NCBI RefSeq assembly: GCF_040807025.1
Contig: NC_090981.1
Coordinates: 5,654,501-5,718,500, forward strand
DNA from: Struthio camelus
Taxonomy: Eukaryota; Chordata; Aves; Struthioniformes; Struthionidae
DNA length: 64,000 bases
Direction: 5' to 3'
Notes under the pieces: generated by a model
Databases searched by the model: none
What the model saw: only the letters and a program-made list of their open reading frames with translations
Told to the model about the DNA's origin: nothing
Translations under genes and position numbers: made by a program
Shown: in pieces, positions 1 to 10,666 of the stretch
How positions within the stretch are numbered: the first letter of the stretch is position 1
Layout of the letters: each line of letters opens with the position of its first letter

Positions 1-1572
1 AAGATCTCACTTTCAGGAAATATTTTCTTGTTATTAAGCCTCTGTTGACCTTTTTCCAATTTCTTATTTATAACTATGTGCATAAATTGATAATTCCTTC
101 TTTGCCCAGCTTTTAGCATCCCTTCAATCCAGACTGCTCTCATGTCTCAGCTCAGCAGTCCTTTAATGAAGCTTTATGCTTAGTTCATTTATATTTCCTT
201 GGAAGTTAATCCTTTAAGTCATTTTGTTATGATTCTCTGAATTATTCCTCCAGTTAACGAGTACTTTTGGTTATGTGGTAACCAATTTCATGCTGAATCT
301 TTCATTCAGTTTTGAACAGCAATGATGACAAGGAGACAGATTAAGAACACAGGATATAATTCTCCCTAATAAAGATGTGTGTGTACGCACGCACATATAA
401 ATATACCATATAAAGGACTATTATTGCCTTATTATGTGGTATGAAGTCTGTATCCCAAAATTGCATTGACTTTTTACAGTTATATCATACTACAAGTATG
501 TCTCATTTAAATTACAGTAATGCTCCCATCTCCATCCTCCTATTTTTATGTTCTCAGATTTCCCCCCCCACACACACACACAATATATATTTGGAATTAC
601 TGTGCACTAGAATTTTTTCCAACATATTTCTTATCCATTTTACTCATCTCAGTAAGCCTTTAAGATTACTGTATCCACTCAGCAGTGCTCACAACTATTC
701 CTGGTTTAAATATTATCTCAGAATTACATTAGTGCAATGTTTACTCTTTTTTCCACATTATTGATGAAACCATGTACTTTCCTCCAGCAGGCACTTCAGA
801 GTCAGGATTCTTCTGACTGATTTAAGGAACAAAAGGTTAATCAGCCTTAAGTCTCTGATCCTGCAACAATTTTAGAGTGTATACAACTTACACACGTGCA
901 TTGACCCACTGAAGTCAATACCATTACTCATATTCTTAATGCTGTACATACTGTAAGTGCACTGCTAAATGGACTCAAGTCCTCTGTGTGCTGCTGGGCT
1001 AATGCAAAGAAGATATATGAGGAGCTAAGGCCTGAATGCTTGTCTTGACACTTCAAACCTTTTTTTCCTCTGCTTGGATAAGTTCAGCAATTTCTGGGAA
1101 AATAACTGTGCTTCACTCCTAAAATGTTTTCTCCCTTCCCATAAAGCCACCACTTTATCCCATCTAAATCAAATATTATTTTCAAAGTAACCACTGCCTA
1201 TCATTGATAGCAGAACTGCAGATAGGTGGATAAAAGGCAATATGAATAAATACATAAGTGACTCAGCTTGTTTTTAAACTGTGGTCATGTAAAACTGCTC
1301 AAGTCATGCCATCATCAGTAATTGTTCTGTGAACTTTGCTGCCTCAGAAACAAGTACAACATTCATAGCTATCAAAGCAATGCCTTAGAAGTCTTTTAGT
1401 AGTTTCTCAAGGGCATCTCCCTGGTCATGGGCCTGGCCCTCACTTTGGAAAATGTCCAGTGACACAGTCCAATCTTTCTCAGTATATCTCTCTCTGGGGC
1501 ATAATTCCCTAATTTCCCAGTGTATTATTCTGTCAGTTGTAACATTGGTTTGGCACTATAGTCTCTTTTTCT

Positions 1573-1977
1573 ATGGCAGCAAGGGTCTTAAAGAACTTGA
1601 AAATGAATAATTCCCCACCCCAACACTTAACTGCTAAAGATGACACAGCAGTTAGAAAGATTATTTCCTCAGCTAATCTGCCATTCTCTGTAGAGGCAGA
1701 CCCATTCTTCAATTGGTACTTTGAAGCAGTTTGCTGCAGTATGTGGATATCTCAGTACTGTCTGTGCATTAAGCCCTTTCTGGGACTTGTTCTGTCCTCT
1801 TTACCTTCCCTGAAGTCAGTATATGAAGCATTAGGCTCTCTACTGAGCACAGACCTAAGGCCAGGAAAAAAGTATTGGCTGGCAGTAACTTTCTCAGTGT
1901 CTCCCAAAGAGACTTCTATCAATTTTTTAAATTCTTATGGTTTCTTTCTTGATAGACTCCCTTGTTTTACTTTCTAA
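1573..1977 (+). other. 134-codon open frame, unidentified, possible transposase relic
   Basis: This ATG-initiated frame is longer than most in this AT-rich intron and lies on the strand opposite PRUNE2. Codons about 30-45 read SANLPFSVEADPFF. This loosely resembles the 'S-N-x-P-F-S-V-x-E-x-P-x-F' segment common in hAT-family transposases, but the rest has no resemblance I can name. There is no visible promoter, splice site or poly(A) signal assigning it to a gene. It could equally be chance. I do not recognise a function. Confidence 0.15.
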
Positions 1978-2334
1978 CAGTCATTCAGCTTCACTGCAAA
2001 CAGTCTGAAGCATGCAGGATTACCTGAAAGATACCAAATTTAATTACCTCATGTTGCACGCAACATTTCACATCAGAGAATTACTGCAGAAATAATTTCT
2101 GAATTTTTACTTCTCTATTTAAGTGCCTTTAACATTTTGATAATCATTCTGAAGTTACACCACTGAAGCCTTAGACTTTTGATTTATTTTTGTAATTAAA
2201 TTATACAAGATGATGTATTGATTAATCAGTCACTCTTCTCCCACTTGAGAGATTAGCTGTACCTGAAACAGTCTGACCGAGAGAGAGACACCTTCCACCA
2301 AACACATCGATAATATATTATTCTGGGGAATAGA

Positions 2335-3665
2335 CAGCAAGATTTTGTGAAGCATGACATTTTTCTACAGAATCTTTTGAAGTTCTTTGAATAAATCAAC
2401 AAGCACACAGAGGACAACCTAGTCAATGTATTGTACTTGGATCTCCAAAAACACTATTGACAAGTTTCCCAGAGACTAGTGAAGAAACCAAAATCATCAA
2501 AGAAAAAAAAAAGGGGGGGGGGAAATCCTCTCATGGTTTACTAAAGAATTAAGGCAGGAAACAAAGGATACGAATAAAAGGTCAGTTTTCACAATGAAGG
2601 AAAAATATCTGCAAAGAATCCTCCACAAGAATATGTGCTGGGATAAGTGCTGTTCTCCATATCCATAAATAATATTATTTCCAGTAGGAAACACAGGCAA
2701 ATAACGAGGTGACAAAAGCTGCAGACAATACCAACTTATTCAAGAGAATCAAATCTAAAGCTGCCTATGAGAGCTGCAAAAAGGACTCATGATGCTGAGG
2801 GACTAGATAAAAAAAGAGCAAATGAAAATGAGAGCCGAGAAGTGCAAACTAACAAAAACGTAGTAAAACAACCCCACCTGTAATATTTAGGTACCATACA
2901 CAATCAGATGGGCTTTAAGTTGGGTATTACCGTGCAGAAAAGATAACTCACATTCACTGCAGATAATACCCTGAAAGCATCAGAAAAATGCTTTCTGACA
3001 ATAAAATAAATAAGTAGAATATCAAGAACTCTTAAGAAAAGGGAACAAAACTGAAACACTGTTATGCTACTGCATAAGTCTATTGTGCACTCATGCCTTA
3101 AATACCACAGGCAGTTCTCGCCTCCATAACTTCAAAAGGATTAATAAAATTATAAAATTTCCAGAAAAAAAGTCACAAGGATGATCAGAGTGATGGAACA
3201 GTGCTCATATGAGGAAGAGCACTAGAAAAACTTAGCCTGGCAATGCTTGGGGAAAGAGAAGGCAGATATGATACAACTTGCAAAATGCCATTGGAGAAAG
3301 TGAATGAGAAATACTTATTCAAGGCATAAAAAAAAAGTAGAACACCCATTAAAATTGTCAGGCAGTTGGGTTAAAACAAACAAAAAGGGATTTTGTCCCA
3401 TACACATAGAGCACATGATAAAATGGCAAAACTTACTGTCTCAATGGTTTTCTGGAACCCAAAGTATAAATGGATTCCATAAGAGAATTAGACAAATATA
3501 TGGAAGATGGCGCCATCAGTGGCTAACATGTTAGTCCAGATACAAATTTTGAGCTAAGCTTTCAAAACCTGATCAGCAGGCATATGTGTTCTATCTCTTA
3601 TAATCTTTCCTTATCCAAGACAGAACACTGGTTTAGAGGGACCTTTGGTGTCACCTAGTATAGCT
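2335..3665 (+). mobile_element. Ancient CR1-type LINE fragment
   Basis: The segment around 2425-2470 (a decayed 'tac-ttg-gat-ctc-caa-aaa' run) matches the reverse transcriptase 'YLDFQKAFDKV' region of old amniote CR1 elements in decayed form. The stretch around 3180-3300 matches the later part of the same element. The end near 3615-3655 resembles the old CR1 3' UTR ('gacaggatactgggctaga...ccttggtctgacc' type) in degraded form. Many stops and indels show it is long dead. It belongs to a much older layer than the CR1 at 3937-4700. Boundaries are approximate. Confidence 0.65.
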
Positions 3666-3936
3666 ATTCTCATGTTATTATTAGTCTTAGGAAAGAGCGG
3701 GGGGGGGGCAGGGACAGACTGCAGGAGTGAAACATAAATACAATCTTTCAGTAAAGCACCTGTTACATTGCCATGTTTTCCCTCCTAAGTTTTTCCCCCT
3801 CAGTTTTACATAGATGATACATAATTAAAAAAAACAAAAACAAAAAAAACCTGTATCTAAGATTACTGAGAATGCTCTACAACTACACAACAAGTCACAA
3901 AACCAAAATTCATTGCTCTTAAAGAAAAAATAGTCT

Positions 3937-4700
3937 AATGGATCGCGTCCAGGCAGGTTTTGAATATCTCCAGGGAAGGAGACTCCACCACCCCTCTGGG
4001 CAACCTGTGCCAGTGCTCTGTCACCCTCACAGTGAAGAAGTTTTTCCTCATGCTCAGAGGGACCTTCTTGTGTTTCTGTTCACGCCCGTTGCCTCTCGCC
4101 CTGTCCCTGGGCACCACTGAGAAGAGTCTGGCCCCATCCTCTGGACACCCTCCCTTCAGATACTTGTATGCATTGAGCAGATCCCCCCTCAGTCTTCTCT
4201 TCTCCAGGCTGAACAGGCCCAGCTCCCTCAGCCTTTCCTCATAGGAGAGATGCTCCAGTCCCCTCATCATCTTTGTAGCCCTCCGCTGGACTCTCTCCAG
4301 GAGCTCCATGTCTCTCTTGCACTGGGGAGCCCAGCACTGGACACAGGACTCCAGGTGGGGCCTCCCCAGGGCTGAGTAGAGGGGCAGGATCACCTCCCTC
4401 GACCTGCTGGCAACACTCTGCCTCATGCAGCCCAGGATACCCTTGGCCTTCTTGGCCCCAAGGGCACACTGCTGGCTCATGGTCAACTTGTTGTCTACCA
4501 GCACTCCCAGGTCCTTCTCGGCAGAGCTGCTCTCCAGCAGGTCAGCCCCCAGCCTGTCCTGGGGCATGGGGTTATTCCTCCCCAGGTGCAGGACCCTGCA
4601 CTTGCCTTGGTTGAACTTCAGGAGGTTCCTCTCCACCCAACTCTCCAGCCTGTCCAGGTCCCTCTGAATGGCAGCGCAGCCTTTTTGTTGTGTACTCCTA
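3937..4700 (-). mobile_element. CR1 LINE fragment lacking both ends
   Basis: The minus strand encodes the C-terminal part of the CR1 ORF2 reverse transcriptase as one open frame (4636 down to 3935, 233 codons, starting at a GTG). It includes the conserved runs [18 protein letters not shown] and [18 protein letters not shown]. It is 5' truncated as usual. Unusually, it also stops at the codons 'LDAI', before the normal CR1 3' UTR and its ATTCTGTG repeats. The RT palm is absent, so it cannot be active. It sits inside PRUNE2 intron 1, in the same orientation as the gene. Confidence 0.95.
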
Positions 4701-4827
4701 GGCTAAAATTTGTTCCATGCAGAAAAATAGCCTTGATTAAGGTTGTGGCTGGAGCCAGATCCAAATGAATGATGAAGCACTTGCAGTAATAGGTTCTCCT
4801 GCACAGTCTGGAGCAATTTTTTTTTTT

Positions 4828-4856
4828 ATGAGTAAAGAAAAATTTTCTTTACTCAT
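4828..4856. repeat. Perfect 14-bp inverted repeat with 1-nt spacer
   Basis: The left arm ATGAGTAAAGAAAA (4828-4841) and the right arm TTTTCTTTACTCAT (4843-4856) are exact reverse complements around a single A. This could form a tight hairpin or cruciform. No gene is adjacent apart from the surrounding PRUNE2 intron. Confidence 0.8.
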
Positions 4857-7267
4857 GCTGAGTAGTATTCAGGCAGTCAGTGCACTGTAATCAGTTTAAC
4901 CTAATAAGATTACCTATGGTTTGAAATGCTCACACTGCAAGACTAGCATCATCTGGTCTCTGATATACAACTGTAGGGCTTTAGTGTATTCTGCAGATGT
5001 GGGTGCAGTAGCATAGAAACACACAACTTATTAATTCTGTATCATTCCCCTATAGTTCTGTTTTCAGGCAGCTTTACCTTACATCAGTGGCAAATAAGAC
5101 AGTACCCTTTCTTTGCCCTAAACTCAGTCCATTACTACCTTGTATCAGCAGATAAAGATTCCCCACAAAAGGCTTGACCAAGAAGCAATGAAGCCATTTA
5201 ATGAGCCTTTTGTGTAGCAGAATGCAAATCTTCAACTACTCTGCATTTACCTTTTTCAGAATACTGTGGGGTACAAAGTGAATGGGCAAATTAGAGAAGT
5301 CAAGGTATAAGATTTATATTTTTTTCTCAACATTCTAGTGCTAGGATTCTTCTTCCCCAGCCATCCTCAGTTGACATGACCATACAATCATAAATCACAT
5401 TCAGAAAGATACCTCCCCTGTGATTCTCCTGTTCAGAAGACCTGTTCAAAACCTGGAGTCCTACTCACACAGCAGGTATAAAAAGGTCTACTGCTTAGTT
5501 ATTGTGCTCCACATTTCAGCTGAATTCAAGAAGCCATATTTTCTATTTTTCATGGGCTTCTTCAAATTATAGTTTTCCAAAAAAACTCCTCTCTGATTAT
5601 CAATAGCTATTCAGCAAGTTTAATGCAGTATTTGCTTTTAGTAATAGAATCAAGATGCCCATATTGCTTGGCATTTACTAATGGGACAAAGGGGACCACT
5701 AGCATAATATAATTAATTTCTACTAGTATTAAAGACGACCACACTTAATATACTCCAGTAGAAAACTTGTCAAAACCTAATCTCCAGTTCAAAGGTTACA
5801 ATATAAGAAGTTCTGATGTGAAAGTGTATTAAGTATTTGCAACTGTATTTTGCAATATCTTTTAGCAGGGCTACTGAAGTTTAGATTGTTTACATAAAAA
5901 CATAAGGGAAATGCTTTACAAACTCCCGTAAAAGCCATAGTAGAAGATTTTATCTGTCATGTCATCAAGATGACACACTTGAAGTTTACCCTAACATATG
6001 CCAGCACAAAGATAAATATTCAGGGAGCCATTAAGGGATTCATTTTCTCTTCAATTTTGCCATTCCTCAAGGAAGTACCTTCACTCTGATTTCTAAAATC
6101 CACAGGATAACAAGTGCTGGTATAACAAACCATCCTTTACAAATTATTACATATAGAGCATGATGTGGATAGGAAAAAAAAACATCTTTGTTTTATGATT
6201 GCTCAGTCTACAGAGATTCATAACAGGTCTACAAAAACCAGGAAGATCCTACTATTCTAAATATCAACAATGAAGTTATCTATAGCAGCTTTCCAAGGGG
6301 GGAGGGGGAACACCCTGCAAGCATATAGGTCTCAAGTCCCATAAAAAACATGGCAAAACCACCAGACTTCAGAAGGATTGTTTTATTAACCCATGATTAG
6401 CCCCATAACTGAACCTACTCCTGAGAACCGGGATAGCTAGCAGGAGTGCAGACAGCCCACTAAAGGTAACAACCATGAAACTGAGTTTTGCTCAGATAAT
6501 CATCCCTCACGATTGGAAACAAGATGGGCTAAAATCATCCCAGTCTTAAAAACATTCTACTTTTGCACTGCACATAAAGGGGAAAAAAAAAGTATTGTTT
6601 GGGGCCAGACAATCAGCCACTGTTAACAATATAAATGCACTGCAGTTTCAGCACAACCCTACCAACAGACTCATTTGAAAACTGTCCATATATGTCTATA
6701 TGACTCCTAACACAATATTAACTACCTACAGCAGATGAGACACAGTTATGGAGCTGGTCCTTGATTACCTTTGCAGATTCCTCAGTTAAGTCTTACTTAC
6801 CCAAACTTAGCCAGTGCTCTCAGTGACATTCAAATCACAGAAGTGACATGGGGCAGTTTTTCAGTAACTTCTCATATAATTTTTTCCCCACTCAACTATG
6901 CAACTTGATGCATCTCAAAGCCTCTACAAACCCCCCAATAATCCCAAAACAGCACGCTGCCACCTCCTATATGCCTGTCAAACCTGGGCTCATACATTCA
7001 CAAAGCAGAGTATTATTCAGCAATAATTACAGGGCTGCAACTTGTAAGAGAAGAAAACACCCCCTCAAAATATACCACAGCCCATGCAAAGGTCACAAGC
7101 CCCAGCCCATGCTGCTCATCGACGCCAAGGATGACAGTGCTGCCTAAAAACCCTGAAAAATTGCCGCGGGGCATTTCTAAGCGCTGCACCCGGGGGTGCC
7201 TGGCGCGAGCTGGATCCTTGCAGTTACCCGCAAATCAGGCGAAGTTTTAGCGCCCGCCGCAACTCAC

Positions 7268-7303
7268 CAGCTTGGCCCAGGCGCGCTGGAGGAACTCCTC
7301 CAT
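7268..7303 (-). CDS. PRUNE2: PRUNE2 coding exon 1 (start codon exon)
   Basis: On the minus strand an ATG at 7303-7301 opens 12 codons, MEEFLQRAWAKL. A consensus donor GTGAGT follows at 7267-7262. The peptide closely matches the N-terminus of vertebrate PRUNE2/BMCC1 (MEEFLQRA-x-x-KL). The exon ends in phase 0, after codon 12. PRUNE2 is a large cytoplasmic protein with an N-terminal prune-like DHH/DHHA2 region and a C-terminal BCH/CRAL-TRIO domain, implicated in RhoA control and neuronal differentiation. Those domains lie in exons outside this window. A CpG-rich promoter precedes the exon, and FOXB2 follows on the opposite strand about 22 kb away, as in the human order. The exon is too short to be listed by ordinary ORF finding. 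Confidence 0.85.
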
Positions 7304-7480
7304 GATGCAAACACAGCGACTCCGCACGCCCCTCCACACCGCGCTCCGCTACTGCCCTGCGCTGCACCGCGGGCTCCGTTCCAGAGCGCAGCCCCGCCCC
7401 GCCCCGGCCGCCGCGGGCGGTGACGTCAGGCCGTGCCGCGAGCGGGCGTGGAGCCCCAGTGGCGAGAGCAAAGCGGTAGA
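7304..7480 (-). promoter_or_regulatory. PRUNE2: PRUNE2 CpG-island promoter with GC boxes and CRE
   Basis: This short island stands out from the AT-rich surroundings. It carries tandem GC boxes (CCCCGCCCCGCCCC, 7392-7405; Sp1-type) and a perfect palindromic cAMP response element TGACGTCA at 7421-7428. Both lie about 90-125 bp upstream of the PRUNE2 start codon. I see no TATA box, as expected for a CpG-island promoter. Exact start sites cannot be seen from sequence alone. A CRE would fit CREB/ATF responsiveness in neural tissue, which is inference. Confidence 0.7.
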
Positions 7481-9923
7481 CAGTCTCCTCCTTGCAACAG
7501 GATTACGTTTCCTCCTGGTCTGCATATTCTTTGAGCTCTTTAAATGCTTTAATTTATTCTTTAAATAACTTATTAGATTTAAGGAATTGGCTATTGAAAT
7601 AAATCACATTTGCCCCTCTGTAACATCTCAGGGGCGCAAAGCAACAGGTACAAACTAGCAACTGCAGCAGGGCCTTAGGCAGGGATTTCCCAGCACTCCC
7701 ATTTTACAGATGGCAAAACTCAGGGTGGAAAGTTCGAGGGCGCATGGTTCAGGAGCACTGGCCATTGAGATGCCCCTTGTCACAGAGGTACACACTCCGG
7801 AGGAAACCTCATCACAGACTAGGCACCAGAGACCCAGGGTCATCCTCCCTAACTGTAATGCCCGTAATCACCTTTCATACCTATATATTCAACCAAGCAA
7901 TGGATAAGCAGCCTGTTAGCATAACATCCACTTTAAAGAGAAAAACTGAAATGCTGAGGAGCTGAAGTCCCTACCCAGGATTGCAGAAGTCAGTGGAAGG
8001 TTATACAATGAGCCTAGAGCAGACCTGGAAATCAACTGCCAGATTTGTAGCTTCCTCTGATGCTCTCACACCTCTAGCACTCACTGGTGTGTTTCCTTTA
8101 CAAAGTATAAATAACTAACCCAAATAGTACAGATTTATTATTCCTATCAAGTTGTGCCTCGCTCTGGAGTTAGTGATGGCTAATTATTAATATAGTCAGT
8201 GCTATGAGATCTGGGATTTTTTTTCTCTCATGCATTATTTTACAGCTCATTGAAGATATTACTGTAAAAGCTAAAAGCTTTTGCTTCCCTATTAACAAAC
8301 TTTTTCTTATGGGACTAATTCACTCCCATTTGATTTGATAATTCTTTCATGATGCCTTGCAGATCCTATTACTGAGTTGCCTGTCATAACCAATCTGCTC
8401 TGCCTAGTCATATGTTCCTGTTCCAAAGTGTTCTGGGGAATAGGAAAAAAAAAACACTTATATGCATCATAACCATTCAAAGCTGAATGGTAAACCTTCA
8501 TTAAAATATTATAGTAGATTGAAGCTCAGTGCAAATGATGTGAAAAAAAGTATTTTAAGTTACACTGTTCTACAGAAAAAAATTGAATTCTGCTACATTT
8601 ACTGGAACATTTCTTTTTCCGAAACACGTTACATAATGACTATCTGAATTTGGATTTACCATGATTCTATAGAAAAGTAGGTCTATTGAAAGATTACAAA
8701 TTTTGCACAATGTATTCTCACACTTATATCTTAAAAATGAAACTAAAGTATTGCAATACAGGAATTGCTGCATAATTTAAGATGCAGAATTCAGGTCTAC
8801 TAAAATTTTTTGCCAAATAAAAAAAAAATCAATATAATCTTTCAAAATGGAGTAAAATATATATTTCCCTTCAGCAAAGTCTGCAAAATGAGTGAAAAAA
8901 ATCTAGCCTGCTACAGCAGGAAAACTGAAGTTTGGGAAATTGATGCTTAAAGTAGTCATTTTTGCTGCATACATATTAAAAAAATTATGATGACAAAAGG
9001 CAGACTTTTAACAGAAAGTAACTGAAGGACAATAAAAAGCTGTATTTGCAAAACAGCAAGCAAAGTTGTATTCTTTCATACCAGTAAACACACTTATTGC
9101 CATATACTGTAAATAAAGTTTTTTGACTAATTACCTCTTTGCACATGTGATGAGCAGGTCTCTGTTTCTGGTTATGGGCACAGTCCATAAACATACATTT
9201 TATGCTGTAATATCCAAGTGGTCTTCCACTGAGTTTAAAAGGTCCTGACAAAGAATCCTGTGGGTTCATTGTGATCTATGTGCTGGCAATCCGAAGATGG
9301 CCCCAGTACAGCAGTGCTGAAACACAACAGAATGCATTTGGGCTCCTTGTTTGCAGGTTAATATCTGTAAAATGCCACCTGGGTAAAACAAAATATAAAA
9401 CAGAAAGGAAAGGGAAAGTATTTATAAGAGATATGTTCTGAAAAATACAAATCTCTTGAAACTGTGTTTTAAGCAACTTGTTTGCATCAATTATTATATA
9501 AATTAGCTATTGTATAGATAATTATTCACATCCCATTATGCATAATCATAGACAGAGGACTGCTGTTTGTATCTGCTTAATATTTTATGGAATATCCTTA
9601 GCCTGATTTTCCTCTTTTCTACCCCACTAGCAGCCACTAAGTTACCCCTGCTTTACCAAAGCTTAAATTATAGGTGAATCAGGGCCCAGATTATTTTATT
9701 TATTAATCTTTCTGATATACCTAAACAAAACCAATTCGCAATCTTCCAGAAGCTCTTCCTAAGGGGTGTTCTTCCCTTGATGCACACACATAACTCCTTA
9801 TGAAATCAGCGGGACATGTACATGTACATGTATCAAAGTGAGAATTTACCCCATATCTCATTTGTGGATTTAAATTATTAAAAAACAGTTTTGCTGAGCA
9901 ATGCTGAATTTCAGTATACACCA
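7481..9923. other. Intergenic, AT-rich, no gene seen
   Basis: Short frames on both strands only, none with recognisable protein content. The one structural feature is an 18-nt self-complementary run of the ACATGT type at 9814-9831. Confidence 0.6.
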
Positions 9924-10666
9924 GTACAGGCTGGGGGTTGACCTGCTGGAAAGCAGCTCTGCAGAGAAGGACCTGGGAGTCCTGGTGGACAACAAATTGA
10001 TTATGAGCCAGCAGCGTGCCCTTGGGGCCAAGAAGGCCAAGGGTATCCTGGGGTGCATTAGGCAGAGTGTTGCCAGCAGGTGGAGGGAGGTGATCCTGCC
10101 CCTCTACTCAGCCCTGGGGAGGCCCCACCTGGAGTCCTGTGTCCAGTGCTGGGCTCCCCAGTACAAGAGAGACATGGAGCTCCTGGAGAGAGTCCAGCGG
10201 AGGGCTACAAAGATGATCAGGGGACTGGAGCACCTCTCCTATGAGGAAAGACTGCAAGAGCTGGGCCTGTTCAGCCTGGAGAAGAGAAGATTGAGAGGTG
10301 ATCTGATCAACGTGTATAAGTATCTGAAGGGGGAGTGTCAAGAGGATGAGGCCAGACTCTTCTCCGTGGTGCCCAGGGACAGGACAAGAGGCAACGGGCA
10401 GAAACTGAACCACAGGAAGTTCCATCTGAACATGAGGAGAAACTTCTTCACCATGAGGGTGACTGAGCCCTGGCACAGGTTGCCCAGAGAGGTTGTGGAG
10501 TCTCCTTCGCTGGAGATATTCAAAACCCGTCTGGACGCGATCCTGGGCAATGTGCTCTAGGTGACCCTGCTTGAGCAGGGAGGTTGGACTAGATGATCTC
10601 CAGAGGTCCCTTCCAACCTCAACCATTCTGTGATTCTGTGATTCTGTGATTCTGTGATTCTGTGCA
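9924..10666 (+). mobile_element. 5'-truncated CR1 LINE with intact 3' tail
   Basis: The plus strand encodes the C-terminal part of CR1 ORF2, an open frame ending at the stop 10558-10560 with the typical LDAILGNVL end. The CR1 3' UTR follows (TTGAGCAGGGAGGTTGGACT type hairpin region). It ends with five ATTCTGTG 8-mers at about 10626-10666, the hallmark of CR1 3' ends. 5' truncation begins within the [15 protein letters not shown] region. The low divergence suggests a fairly recent insertion in bird terms. Confidence 0.97.

Larger units (their letters stand above)
1..7267 (-). other. PRUNE2: PRUNE2 intron 1 (partial)
   Basis: This stretch lies downstream, on the minus strand, of the 5' splice site that closes the first PRUNE2 coding exon. 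It is therefore read as part of intron 1. It is AT-rich and contains no second PRUNE2 exon that I can recognise. It holds an ancient CR1 (2335-3665), a younger CR1 fragment (3937-4700), a perfect 14-bp inverted repeat (4828-4856), a short CA run near 570 and a G run near 3702. A 134-codon open frame at 1573-1977 is listed separately. Elsewhere I see nothing supportable. Confidence 0.75.
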
